From the NCBI RefSeq assembly GCF_008642235.1, contig NZ_SJEV01000001.1, positions 2,064,400 to 2,128,399 on the forward strand: a stretch of DNA of 64,000 nt, given 5' to 3'. The stretch is from Planctomonas psychrotolerans. Its GTDB lineage: Bacteria > Actinomycetota > Actinomycetes > Actinomycetales > Microbacteriaceae. The notes under the pieces are model-generated. The model made no database searches. It saw only the letters and a program-made list of their open reading frames with translations, and was not told the DNA's origin. Shown here piece after piece: positions 8,815 through 16,774 of this stretch (within the stretch, counting starts at the first letter, position 1; each line of letters begins with the position of its first letter). A program made the translations under genes and the position numbers.

Positions 8815-9555
8815 TCAGAGCGCGCGACCGCCGTCGACGGAGAGGACCGACCCGGTGAGGTAGCCGGAGGACGGGCCGAGCAGGAACTCGAGGAGGGGGC
8901 CCACGTCGTCGGCGGTACCGAAGCGGCGGGCCGGAACCGAGGCGAGCAGGTCGGCGGCGGTGGACTCGTCCCCGAGGTAGGGAGCCGTCATCCGGGTGGG
9001 GAAGTAACCGGGGCAGATCGCGACGACCGACAGGTCGTGCGCGCTCCATTCGAGGGCGAGCGACTGGGCGATACTCACCGCCGCGGCCTTCGAGGCGTTG
9101 TAGTCGGCGAACAGCGCCTCGGCGCGGAGGGCGTTCACCGACGCGTTGATGACGATGCGGCCGGGGCGGGCGAGGTGACGGAACGCGGCCTGAGCGCTCG
9201 TCAGCACCCCGACGGTGTTGACGCGGAGCACCTCGGCGAAACCGGAGGCCGTGATGTTCTCCGCGGGCACGCCCGCACCGTCGATGCCGGCGTTCAGGAA
9301 CACGCCGTCCAGTCCGCCGAGCGCGTCGACGGCGTCGCTGAAGGCGCGTTCCACCGCATCCGCGTCGGCGACGTCGGCCGCGCTGCCGCCGTGCGCGATC
9401 CCGGTGTCGACGGCGGCGCGCACGGTCTCCTCCCGGGTGCCGACCACCCAGACGCGGGCACCCGACGAGGTGAGGTGGCGCGCGACCATCTCACCGATGC
9501 CGCTCGTGCCCCCGGTGATGAGGTAGCGGCGCGATTCGATGATCACGTCGCGCAC
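8815..9555 (-). CDS. Short-chain dehydrogenase/reductase
   Basis: This 246-residue Rossmann protein has the cofactor motif GGTSGIGE near residues 16-23, the NAG motif LNAGID, and the catalytic YNASK. The Ser is in INASVNA. The C-terminus (GSVLSVDGG) is the classic SDR ending. NAD versus NADP cannot be read with confidence. It overlaps the zinc alcohol dehydrogenase gene by 13 nt and precedes the HisD-like gene by 126 nt. Three alcohol or ketone redox enzymes in a row suggest stepwise or epimerising oxidation of a hydroxylated substrate; the exact role is unknown. Confidence 0.88.
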   Translation of the reverse strand: MRDVIIESRRYLITGGTSGIGEMVARHLTSSGARVWVVGTREETVRAAVDTGIAHGGSAADVADADAVERAFSDAVDALGGLDGVFLNAGIDGAGVPAENITASGFAEVLRVNTVGVLTSAQAAFRHLARPGRIVINASVNALRAEALFADYNASKAAAVSIAQSLALEWSAHDLSVVAICPGYFPTRMTAPYLGDESTAADLLASVPARRFGTADDVGPLLEFLLGPSSGYLTGSVLSVDGGRAL

Positions 9556-10544
9556 TCCACGATGACCTTGAGCGCATCCGGGGACCGGCCGGCGCCATGG
9601 CCGCTCGCGCCGAGCACGGAAGTGGTGAGGAAGTCCGCGAACCCGGACAACGGCACGCGGGTGCTCACCAGCCCGGCATAGCGGTCGGGATCGGCGGCGA
9701 GCGCGTCGACGGCGCGACCGAGGTGATCGTCGTCGAAGCCGATCGACCCGATCAGGGTGACGGCCTTCTCGACGATGTCGGCCGACGTCATGCCGAGCGG
9801 GGTGCTGCCGAGGCCGACGAGCAGCACGGTTCCGCCTCGGCGCACCCGGGCGAGGGCGTGCGCCACCGAGTCGGGGTAGCCGGCGGCGTCGATCACCACG
9901 TCGTACCCGGAGTCGGCGGGCGCGTCGGTCACGGCGGCGCCGAACGTCGTCGCAGCATCCCGGCGGGCGGCCTGCGGCTCCACCACGGTGACCGAGCAGG
10001 CGGGATTGCGCCGGGTGATCTCACTGTGCAGGAGGGCGCCGACCGGGCCGTAGCCCTGGATCAACACGCTCTCCGCCCCCGCGGGCAGGGCGTCGATCGC
10101 GCACATCGACACCGCGAGGGGCTCGGCGAGCACCGCGACCGCGGCGTCGAGCGAGTCCGGCACGGGCACGAGGCTCGTGACGGGGACGACGAGTGCGGAG
10201 GCGAAGCCTCCGGGACGCGATTCGCCGAGCCAGGTGAGATTCGCGCACAGCCGGGGAGCTCGGGCACAGTCGGGGCATGCCCGGCAGGGGATGCGCGAGT
10301 CGACGACGACCCTCCGGCCGACCAGCGACGCATCCGCGGCCTCCTGCACGACCCCGACGACCTCGTGCCCGAGCACCGCCGGCCAGTACTCGATCCACGC
10401 CCCGGTGCCCATGGCGTGCAGGTCGGATCCGCACAGTCCCGCGTATTCGACCCGCAGCACGGCCTCACCGGATACCGGCTCCGGGGCGCTCCATTCGGCG
10501 ACCCTCAGGGTGAGGTTCTCGTCGAGAAGCAGCGCGGAAGTCAT
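9543..10544 (-). CDS. Zinc-dependent alcohol/polyol dehydrogenase (MDR family)
   Basis: This 333-residue medium-chain dehydrogenase has catalytic-zinc motifs GLCGSDLHAMG and GHEVVGVV. Four structural-zinc cysteines lie in PCRACPDCARAPRLC. The nucleotide-binding part begins near the VLIQGYGPVG segment. It resembles idonate/sorbitol dehydrogenase-like members. I choose ATG 10544: TAGCTT lies 7 nt before it, which fits a leaderless transcript, while the longer reading starts at a TTG. It heads the leftward seven-gene operon, and operator site 2 lies 76 nt upstream. Confidence 0.88.
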   Translation of the reverse strand: MTSALLLDENLTLRVAEWSAPEPVSGEAVLRVEYAGLCGSDLHAMGTGAWIEYWPAVLGHEVVGVVQEAADASLVGRRVVVDSRIPCRACPDCARAPRLCANLTWLGESRPGGFASALVVPVTSLVPVPDSLDAAVAVLAEPLAVSMCAIDALPAGAESVLIQGYGPVGALLHSEITRRNPACSVTVVEPQAARRDAATTFGAAVTDAPADSGYDVVIDAAGYPDSVAHALARVRRGGTVLLVGLGSTPLGMTSADIVEKAVTLIGSIGFDDDHLGRAVDALAADPDRYAGLVSTRVPLSGFADFLTTSVLGASGHGAGRSPDALKVIVECAT

Positions 10545-10619
10545 ACCGATCAAGCTATGGCCCGGTTGTTACGAATGTGTGTCACGGCGTGCCCTTTGGG
10601 CCCTTTTGGTCCGTTCCCC

Positions 10620-10635
10620 GTCTGAAATGTCAGAT
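10620..10635. promoter_or_regulatory. IclR/HutR-type palindromic operator, site 2 (divergent promoter region)
   Basis: GTCTGAAATGTCAGAT contains the near-perfect TCTGA-AATG-TCAGA inverted repeat. It lies in the 176-bp gap between the leftward dehydrogenase/transporter operon and the rightward kinase gene, so it could serve both. Of the three sites it is the closest to the corynebacterial HutR consensus. Confidence 0.7.
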
Positions 10636-10720
10636 TGGCGGAGCGATGCGCGGCGTGCGGAAGGTCGGCCGTGCCGCCCGGCCCAGAATAGGGTGACCCG
10701 ATTTTCCCGGAAGGATCCCC

Positions 10721-12058
10721 GTGACGAACGCCCCGCCGCTCGCGGCCGAAGCACGCCGACTGCACATCGCCGGGAACCCCGACGGGGCCCGTCGTGCCCT
10801 TGAGCGGCTCGTCGCCGACGTGACCGGTCTGGTGCCCTTCGACCTCGCCGTCAACGCCGACGAGTACAGCCTCAACTCGCTGAACGGCACGGTGCGGCTG
10901 TCGGACGGCGCCTCCTACTTCTTCAAGTTCCACAGCGAGGAGGGCGAGGAGTCCACCATCGCGGAGTACTACAACGCCGAACTGCTGCGCCGGTCGGGGT
11001 ACGTGGTGGACGTTCCGATGTATGCGTGCGGGGAGCCCGGTCGGCAGATCCTGCTGTACGGGCTGCGCTCCGACGCCCGGCTCGCCGATGCGTGCCGCTC
11101 CCTCGAGCTGGGGGAGTCGCGCTACGACGCGGAGCGGGTGATCGCCGCGCAGATCGACCACGACCGCACCGTGGCAGCCCGCATGATCGAGTCGCTGCAC
11201 GCGGCATCACCCGACGAGGTCGCGGCCGAGCCGATCCACCAGCTCTTCTGGAACCGCCTCGTGTCGCCCGACGCCGCACCCGGCACCCCGGAGGCCGTCC
11301 CGGGTTTCGGGGGTCGGGTCGCCCGCTTCTACGTCGGCCGCTCCACCACGCTGGGGAGTCCCACCGGTCAGGTGACGGTCGACTGGGACACGCTGCGCGA
11401 TGCTCGCTGGGTTGTCAATGGCGTCGAGTACCGGCACTCGCTGCGCGAGCTTTTCGCCGAGGCCGGCCGGCGGCTCCGGCCCGAGTCGCTCGCCGCGTCG
11501 GGAGCAGTGGTGGCGCACGGAGACGAGCACAACGCGAACGTGTGGTTCGAGGACCGGGGAGGGGAGCCCGCCCGGCTCGTGTCGTTCGATCCCGCCTTCG
11601 CCGGTCCGCACCTGCCCGCGCTTCTCGCCGACGTGAAGGCCACGTTCCACAACGTCTTCGCGCATCCGTTCTGGCTGTACGAGCCGGGGCTGGCCGCCGA
11701 GCGCTACGCCGTGCACGCGCGCATCGACGAGGTCGGTCGCATCGTGGTCGACACCGACTTCGCGCCGAGCGCACTGCGGCTGGCCTTCCGCGACTCGAAG
11801 GCCGAGAACGTGTGGCGGCCGCTGCTCGAGGCGCTCCGCAGTGCCGGGATGCTGCCCGAGGACTGGGAGCGTATGGTGCGTCTGGCGCTGTTCTGCTGTC
11901 CGACCCTGGTGCTCGACCTCCGCGCGGACGGCACCGGGGCACACAATGCGGCCTCGTCGGCCCTGGGCTTCGGCATCGCGATCGCGGCGGGTTCGGCGCC
12001 CGTCGATCCCGACGCCGTGGACGCCTTCACCCCCCTCTTCGCCGCCCTCCGTCCCTGA
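10721..12058 (+). CDS. APH-fold small-molecule kinase (aminoglycoside phosphotransferase-like)
   Basis: This 445-residue protein has the choline/aminoglycoside kinase catalytic loop VVAHGDEHNANVWF (His-Gly-Asp-x-His-x-x-Asn, about residue 265). The metal-binding Asp follows in LVSFDPA. A candidate nucleotide-binding Lys lies early (SYFFKFHSEE). The C-terminal 130 residues match nothing I know. The GTG start at 10721 is set by GGAAGGAT eight bases upstream. It is transcribed divergently from the dehydrogenase/transporter operon across operator site 2, so the substrate is probably an intermediate of that pathway. I do not know which; a resistance role is unlikely in this context. Confidence 0.7.
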   Translation: MTNAPPLAAEARRLHIAGNPDGARRALERLVADVTGLVPFDLAVNADEYSLNSLNGTVRLSDGASYFFKFHSEEGEESTIAEYYNAELLRRSGYVVDVPMYACGEPGRQILLYGLRSDARLADACRSLELGESRYDAERVIAAQIDHDRTVAARMIESLHAASPDEVAAEPIHQLFWNRLVSPDAAPGTPEAVPGFGGRVARFYVGRSTTLGSPTGQVTVDWDTLRDARWVVNGVEYRHSLRELFAEAGRRLRPESLAASGAVVAHGDEHNANVWFEDRGGEPARLVSFDPAFAGPHLPALLADVKATFHNVFAHPFWLYEPGLAAERYAVHARIDEVGRIVVDTDFAPSALRLAFRDSKAENVWRPLLEALRSAGMLPEDWERMVRLALFCCPTLVLDLRADGTGAHNAASSALGFGIAIAAGSAPVDPDAVDAFTPLFAALRP

Positions 12059-12065
12059 GCCCCTC

Positions 12066-12153
12066 GGTCCCTGAGCCTGTCGAAGGGCGGTCCCTGAGCC
12101 CGTCGAAGGGGCGCCACCCCGCCCAAAACGTCCCTTCGACGAGCTCAGGGACC
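12066..12153. repeat. REP-like palindromic repeat cluster, three units
   Basis: Two direct 22-nt units (GGTCCCTGAGCCTGTCGAAGGG at 12066 and a one-base variant at 12089) face an inverted unit at 12132 (CCCTTCGACGAGCTCAGGGACC). The transcript can fold into a strong hairpin between the convergent kinase and IclR genes, so it may also act as a bidirectional terminator. The same unit recurs at 27607 and 36428. Confidence 0.85.
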
Positions 12154-12171
12154 GTAACGGCCCCCTCGCCC

Positions 12172-12981
12172 CTATCCGCCGAGACGCCTGGTGAGTTCCG
12201 CGGCCGACTCCCGGAGGCTGGCGCCGAACCCCTCCCAGCGCTCCCGCGGAACGTCCGCGGTGAGGAACGACGCGGAGAAGCTCGCGACCGGCATGCCGTT
12301 GTGGTCGGTCGCGGCGGCAGCGACGCAGGCCACCCCGTCGGTGATCGACCCGTCCTCGATCGACCAGCCGCGCGCGCGGTCGACCTCGAGCACCGACCGC
12401 AGCTCGCGCAGGTTCTGCGGTCCGCGGCCGGTGCGATCCACGAATCGATCGGGCGTCGAGAAGACGGCCGACACCTGCGGGTCGGGCAGCAGGCACAGCA
12501 TCGCGCGCCCGGTGGCGGTGAGATGAGCGGGCAGGCGCACGCCCACCTCGGTCACGAGCTTGGTGGGTCGGGGCGGTTGCTCCTTGAGCAGATACAGCGA
12601 CTCGTGGCCGTAGAGGATGCCGAGGTGAACGGTAACCCGAAGCCGCCGCACCAGCGTGGCGAGGATGGGCCGGGCCAGGTGCTCGAGCGGCTGATGGCGA
12701 AGGTATGCCGACCCGAGCTCGAAGATGCCGATCCCGAGTTTGTAGCCCTGCGCGTCGGGGATGTGCACCACGAGACCCTCATCGATGAGCACCTGCAGCA
12801 GTTGATAGGTGGAGCTGCGCGGAATGCCGAGTCGTCTCGAGATCGCGCTCGCTGGAACGGGGCTCGGCTTGCTCGCGAGGTAGCGCAGCAGGGCCACGCC
12901 GTTGCGGAGGGCGGGGATGCGCGGACCGGAGCCGGCATCCTGGCCGGTCGTCGGGTCGACCGCCGAGTCGAGGTCGGTCAT
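12172..12981 (-). CDS. IclR-family transcriptional regulator, HutR candidate
   Basis: The 269-residue protein has an N-terminal winged helix (ALLRYLASKPSPVPASAISR, then RSSTYQLLQVLIDEGLV, residues 28-75) and the IclR effector domain (HLTATGRAMLCLLP, about residue 150, to the C-terminus). IclR regulators bind short inverted repeats as dimers or tetramers. The start at 12981 has GGAGG just upstream. It lies 60 nt downstream of the HisC-type gene, probably in its transcript behind operator site 3, which would make it autoregulated. A HutR of this family controls hut genes in Corynebacterium; equivalence here is inferred from the operators and from hutH and hutD. Confidence 0.85.
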   Translation of the reverse strand: MTDLDSAVDPTTGQDAGSGPRIPALRNGVALLRYLASKPSPVPASAISRRLGIPRSSTYQLLQVLIDEGLVVHIPDAQGYKLGIGIFELGSAYLRHQPLEHLARPILATLVRRLRVTVHLGILYGHESLYLLKEQPPRPTKLVTEVGVRLPAHLTATGRAMLCLLPDPQVSAVFSTPDRFVDRTGRGPQNLRELRSVLEVDRARGWSIEDGSITDGVACVAAAATDHNGMPVASFSASFLTADVPRERWEGFGASLRESAAELTRRLGG

Positions 12982-13041
12982 GAGCCTCCGTTCACGATGC
13001 GTAGCGGGCGGACTTACGGTGGGCGCACGTTCGAGGGCGGA

Positions 13042-14127
13042 TCACACTACCGGCGCGGGAGGAAGCGCCTCGGCGAGGGCGTCGGCCAGCCCCGCTTCCC
13101 CGACGCTGATCCGTGCGCCCTCACCGGGGAACGCGCGGATGGCGATTCCGCACTCGCGGAGCGCGTGCTGCAGCGGCACGGCGGCGTCGCCGATCGGCAA
13201 CCAGACGAAGTTGCCGGAACTCGGCACCACGTCGTACCCCCCGTTCGAAAGGGCCGTCGTGACGAGGTCCCGCTCCCGCAGCACCGCCCGGGCCACGCGG
13301 ACGCGGAAGTCATCCTCGCCGAGTGCGGCGATCGCGGCCGCGACGGCCACGGCCGAGAGCGGAAACGGCGGGAGCACGCGGCGCACGGCGCCCGCCACGG
13401 CCTCGTCGGCCACGAGGTACCCGACCCGCAGCCCGGCCAGCGAGTACACCTTCGAGAACGTACGCAGCACCACCAGGTTCGGATGCGCGGCGAGCAGGTC
13501 GGTCGCCTCGAACGGGTCGATGCGCGCCGGGTCCACGAAGTCGCGATACGCCTCGTCGTAGATCACCAGCGTGCTCGTGGGCACGGCGTCGAGGAAGCGT
13601 TCGAGCTCCCTCCGGCCGAACGCGGTGCCGGTGGGATTGTTCGGGTTGCAGAGGATCACGGCGGTCGTCGTGTCGTCCACGGCATCCGCCATCGCGTCGA
13701 GGTCGTGCTCGTGTGCGGCGGTGAGCGGCACGGGACGGCCGCGACCACCGGCCAGGGCGATCGCAATCGGATACGCCTCGTAGCTCCGCCAGGCGTAGAC
13801 GACGGAGGAGTCGGGTCGCACGAAGGCGCCGAGCAGGTGCTGCAGCAGCGAGAGCGACCCGTCGGCGGTCGCGATCTCGGCGGAGTCCCGGCCGGTGAAG
13901 GCGCTCAGTGCGGCGAGCAGGTCGGTGGCGTGGATGGCGGGGTATCGGTTGCCCGCGGCGATGGCGGCCGTGGCCGCATCCACCACGGCCGGTGGGGGCG
14001 GGAACGCCGACTCGTTGGACGATGCCCGGAACCGCAGGGGAACGGCGCTCGCCAGGGCTGTGGAGTACACGGGGAGCGAGTCGACGACGGACAGGGGCGA
14101 GGGAAGGGCGAGCGCGCGTGCGGGCAT
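13042..14127 (-). CDS. Class I/II aminotransferase, histidinol-phosphate aminotransferase (HisC)-like
   Basis: This 361-residue PLP enzyme shows SSNESAFPPP (HisC-like N-terminal substrate motif), CNPNNPTGTAF, VIYDEAYRDF (cofactor Asp/Tyr) and TFSKVYSLAGLRVGYL with the Schiff-base Lys. The substrate may be histidinol phosphate, imidazole-pyruvate/histidine or an aromatic amino acid. Lying inside a catabolic cluster rather than a his operon argues for a degradative or salvage role. I choose ATG 14127; a GTG at 14157 would add ten residues but has a poorer upstream region. Operator site 3 lies 54 nt upstream, and the IclR gene follows. Confidence 0.82.
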   Translation of the reverse strand: MPARALALPSPLSVVDSLPVYSTALASAVPLRFRASSNESAFPPPPAVVDAATAAIAAGNRYPAIHATDLLAALSAFTGRDSAEIATADGSLSLLQHLLGAFVRPDSSVVYAWRSYEAYPIAIALAGGRGRPVPLTAAHEHDLDAMADAVDDTTTAVILCNPNNPTGTAFGRRELERFLDAVPTSTLVIYDEAYRDFVDPARIDPFEATDLLAAHPNLVVLRTFSKVYSLAGLRVGYLVADEAVAGAVRRVLPPFPLSAVAVAAAIAALGEDDFRVRVARAVLRERDLVTTALSNGGYDVVPSSGNFVWLPIGDAAVPLQHALRECGIAIRAFPGEGARISVGEAGLADALAEALPPAPVV

Positions 14128-14180
14128 ACCCCCAGCAGACAGCACGGCGGCTCCCACGACAAGTCGCGCGGCACTCGACA

Positions 14181-14196
14181 GTCTGACCGGTCAGAC
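14181..14196. promoter_or_regulatory. IclR/HutR-type palindromic operator, site 3 (perfect palindrome)
   Basis: GTCTGACCGGTCAGAC is a perfect 16-bp palindrome located 54 nt before the HisC-type start and downstream of hutD. It shares TCTG-N4-GTCAGA with sites 1 and 2. Confidence 0.7.
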
Positions 14197-14230
14197 CGTG
14201 CCGACGATGAAATCGGCTCCGGGCCGCGCG

Positions 14231-14887
14231 TCAGCCGGTCGTGGCCACGCGGACGACCGCGAGGATGCCGCTCCCGCTCACGCGGATGGTCCACCCGGAA
14301 AGCACCCGCACCGCATCCAGTTCGCCGAGGTGGTCCGCCGGCATCCGGTCGTCGTTCGCCTGCACTGCCAGACCGTTGGAGAGCGCCAGCACCACGACGT
14401 CCTCGAGTGCGCCGGCTCGCAGGGTCAGCGTGTCGGACGCGGACGCGGAGTCGGACCCCGCCGCGGAGTCGGACGCAGACGCGGATCGCCAGCCGGATCC
14501 GCGACCCACGGACTCGATCGCGATCGATCCGGTGCGCGCGCCGCGGCGGACCATGAGGTTCAACGCGCGGCCCCGCTCCGGTCCCGCCAGACTGGCGACC
14601 GCCCCCTCGCCGCGGAAGGCGATCGATTCGTGCCGGCCAACGACGACCTCGCGTCCCTTCATCGACAGGCGGAGGCCCTCGGCCGACAGCGGCACGAGCA
14701 CGCGGTCCACCTGGGGGAAGCGCGAGAACTCGCCGTCGCCGTCGATCGTGGCAATGCTGATCCGCCAGTCGAACCCCTCCGTACCGCCGCCGACCGGATC
14801 GCGCGCCACATCGACGGTGGTGCCCCGCCCGTTCCGCCAGGGCACGATGCTCCGGTCGGCGGCTCTGAGCACAGCGTGGGTGTCCAT
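14231..14887 (-). CDS. hutD: HutD family protein
   Basis: This 218-residue cupin-like HutD protein carries the family N-terminus SIVPWRNGRGTTVDVA and DWRISIATIDGDGEFSRFPQVD. HutD proteins accompany histidine utilisation genes and have been proposed to limit or sense the pathway, perhaps by binding urocanate-type ligands; no catalytic role is established. The ATG at 14887 is preceded by GACAAT six bases upstream, which fits a leaderless mRNA. An unusual Ser/Ala/Asp insertion (SASASDSAAGSD and so on, about residues 133-150) is coded by a repetitive stretch near 14432-14490. The gene ends 35 nt before operator site 3 and the HisC-type gene. Confidence 0.85.
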   Translation of the reverse strand: MDTHAVLRAADRSIVPWRNGRGTTVDVARDPVGGGTEGFDWRISIATIDGDGEFSRFPQVDRVLVPLSAEGLRLSMKGREVVVGRHESIAFRGEGAVASLAGPERGRALNLMVRRGARTGSIAIESVGRGSGWRSASASDSAAGSDSASASDTLTLRAGALEDVVVLALSNGLAVQANDDRMPADHLGELDAVRVLSGWTIRVSGSGILAVVRVATTG

Positions 14888-15028
14888 CCGTCGATTGTCG
14901 CGGAGGTCGGCAGCCCAGGGGGTGGCGCTACCGGAATGGCAGCGGCCACTAGCGGGGAACGGCGCGAGGCGAGGACACTGAGCGCACCGGCACTGTTCCG
15001 GGCCGGACGCTTCACGGGAAGGACCACC

Positions 15029-15391
15029 GTGCACATCCTCACCTTCGACGATCTTCGGTCCCGACCGGGATCGGTCGCCCGCTTCCAGGGCGTCGATCAC
15101 GACGCCACCACCTCCTTCTACGTCGTATCGAGCGCGCCGGGTAGAGGTGCCGCGAAGCACCGACACCCCTACGAGGAGATCTTCGTCATCCTCGGCGGTG
15201 ACATCGAGGTGGAGGTCGATGGAGAGCGCGGCCGTCTCGGCGCGGGTCACGTGGTCGTCATCCCGCCCCGCACCTGGCACGCCTTCACGAACCGGGGGAG
15301 CACGGATGCCTCGATGGTGAACATTCACGCCTCCGCGACGATGATTCAGGAAGACTGGGACGTGGTCGTGCGCGGAGACGCGCGCGGCTGA
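15029..15391 (+). CDS. Small cupin-domain protein
   Basis: This 120-residue single cupin has the first motif KHRHPYEEIFVILGG (metal-binding His, His and Glu) and the second PPRTWHAFTNRG. Small cupins act as isomerases, dioxygenases or ligand sensors; this one is unassigned. The GTG at 15029 is chosen because GGAAGGA lies seven bases upstream. It is divergent from hutD (141 nt) and precedes an SDR gene by 92 nt, so the two probably form a rightward unit at the edge of the hut-like cluster. Confidence 0.82.
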   Translation: MHILTFDDLRSRPGSVARFQGVDHDATTSFYVVSSAPGRGAAKHRHPYEEIFVILGGDIEVEVDGERGRLGAGHVVVIPPRTWHAFTNRGSTDASMVNIHASATMIQEDWDVVVRGDARG

Positions 15392-15483
15392 CGCCCGGCC
15401 GTCCGGCCGGGGTGTCCGGCCGGGGTATCCGGGTGCGCCGGTCGAACGGATACGGCGCATCGCCCGAACGGAAGCAGGACCGC

Positions 15484-16278
15484 GTGACCATTCCCACCCC
15501 CGACGCGCCACGAGCGGCTGCGCCCGCCGCGCAGAGCCCCGCCGCCGACTCCCTGTTCCGCCTGGACGGCAGGCGCGCCCTCGTCACCGGCGCCAGCCGG
15601 GGTCTCGGCGCCGCGATCGCGGAAACCCTGCGCGACTTCGGAGCGACGGTGCACGGCACCTCCCGCGACGCCGCATCCGCCGAGGCGACCGGCAAGCGCC
15701 TCGGCACCGAGGGGATCGTGCTCGACATGGCCGACGTGGGGAGCTTCGATGCACTGGCCGACCGTCTCGACGTGGACCTGCTGGTCAATAATGCGGGCAC
15801 CAACGTGGTGAGCCCGGCCGTCGGCGTGCGGGTCGAGGACTGGGACCGGATCCTCGACGCGAACCTGCGCGGGGCGTTCTTCCTCACCCAGGCGTTCGCG
15901 CGGCGCTGGCTCGAGAGGCGCATCCCGGCGGCAGTGGTGAACGTGTCGTCCCAGGCCGCCACGGTGGGCATCGAGCACCGGGTGGTCTACGGGGCGAGCA
16001 AGGCCGGCCTCGACAACATGACCAAGGTGCTCGCCCTCGAGTGGGCACCGCACGGCATCCGGGTCAACGGGGTTGCGCCCACGTTCATCCGCACCCAGCT
16101 CACCGAGGCCACCCTGTCGAACCCGGACACCGCGGACGACCTGCTCCGACGGATGCCGATCGGCCGGTTCGGCGAGCCGGCGGAGGTGGCCGCCCCGGTG
16201 GCATTCCTGCTCAGTGAGGCGGCCTCGCTCATCACCGGGCACACGCTCCTCGTCGACGGCGGCTACACCGCCCAGTAG
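15484..16278 (+). CDS. SDR-family oxidoreductase (gluconate 5-dehydrogenase-like)
   Basis: This 264-residue classical SDR has the cofactor motif VTGASRGLGAA, LVNNAGTN, the Ser of VNVSSQAA and the catalytic YGASK. The ending ITGHTLLVDGGY is standard. The segment VAPTFIRTQLTE resembles sugar-acid or 3-oxoacyl reductases, but the substrate cannot be read. The GTG start at 15484 is preferred over the longer in-frame reading because the SDR core begins about 27 residues later. It follows the cupin gene and converges on the AHSA1 gene. Confidence 0.85.
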   Translation: MTIPTPDAPRAAAPAAQSPAADSLFRLDGRRALVTGASRGLGAAIAETLRDFGATVHGTSRDAASAEATGKRLGTEGIVLDMADVGSFDALADRLDVDLLVNNAGTNVVSPAVGVRVEDWDRILDANLRGAFFLTQAFARRWLERRIPAAVVNVSSQAATVGIEHRVVYGASKAGLDNMTKVLALEWAPHGIRVNGVAPTFIRTQLTEATLSNPDTADDLLRRMPIGRFGEPAEVAAPVAFLLSEAASLITGHTLLVDGGYTAQ

Positions 16279-16291
16279 GAGCCGGACCGGA

Positions 16292-16774
16292 TCAGGAGCG
16301 GGTGAGGAACGCCTCGATGCGGTCGAACGCGCCGACCCAGGCCATGGACGCGAAGAAGTCCCGCATCTCCACGGTCGGGAAGCCGCTCTGCACCACCGTG
16401 ACGAGGGTGCCGCCGTCCGCCTCCTCGAAGGTGATGTCCACCTCGGTGACCATCGTCGCCCCGCTCGGGTCGCTGCCGGTGGAGGTCGTGACCAGGCGGT
16501 GCGGCCGGTCGATCATGCGGAACACCTGCGTCTCGCGGAACAGCGAGTCCCGGTCCGGTCCCCATACCGCCGTTTGCGTCCCGCCGACGCGGAGGTCCAC
16601 CTCGATCTCCACCACGCTGGGCTCGGTGTCGAGGATGGTGAACCAGATCTTCTGCTTCTCGGCGTCGGTGTAGGCATCGAACACCTCGTCCGGCGAAGCG
16701 GGGAGGAGACGCGTCATGCGCATCGCGATGGCGTCGGAGACGCTGGGAGGGATGTCGGGGGAGCTGTCGGTCAT
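16292..16774 (-). CDS. AHSA1/SRPBCC-domain protein
   Basis: This 160-residue START-like protein has the family start RLLPASPDEVFDAYTDAEK and the end GFPTVEMRDFFASMAWVGAFDRIEAFL. It forms a hydrophobic ligand pocket; the ligand is unknown. It overlaps the ArsR stop by 4 nt (ATGA), and AGGAAAGGA lies upstream of ATG 16774. ArsR/AHSA1 pairs are very common in actinobacteria, where the AHSA1 protein is the regulator's target or ligand partner. Confidence 0.88.
   Translation of the reverse strand: MTDSSPDIPPSVSDAIAMRMTRLLPASPDEVFDAYTDAEKQKIWFTILDTEPSVVEIEVDLRVGGTQTAVWGPDRDSLFRETQVFRMIDRPHRLVTTSTGSDPSGATMVTEVDITFEEADGGTLVTVVQSGFPTVEMRDFFASMAWVGAFDRIEAFLTRS

Noticed and set aside
3397-10544. Degradation cluster for C3 sulfonates (DHPS/sulfolactate), suggested by SsuABC-type transport, an HpsN-like HisD, an SDR and an alcohol dehydrogenase
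   Set aside because: No sulfo-lyase (suyAB, cuyA, xsc) is present, while hutH, hutD, the HisC-type gene and the HutR-like operators point to histidine chemistry. I keep it only as a fallback to be tested by substrate screening.
1440-14556. Very long plus-strand frames opposite hutH, the transporter genes and HisC (for example 701, 807 and 1176 codons)
   Set aside because: All are low-complexity Arg/Gly/His shadows of conserved minus- or plus-strand genes, a usual effect of high third-position GC.
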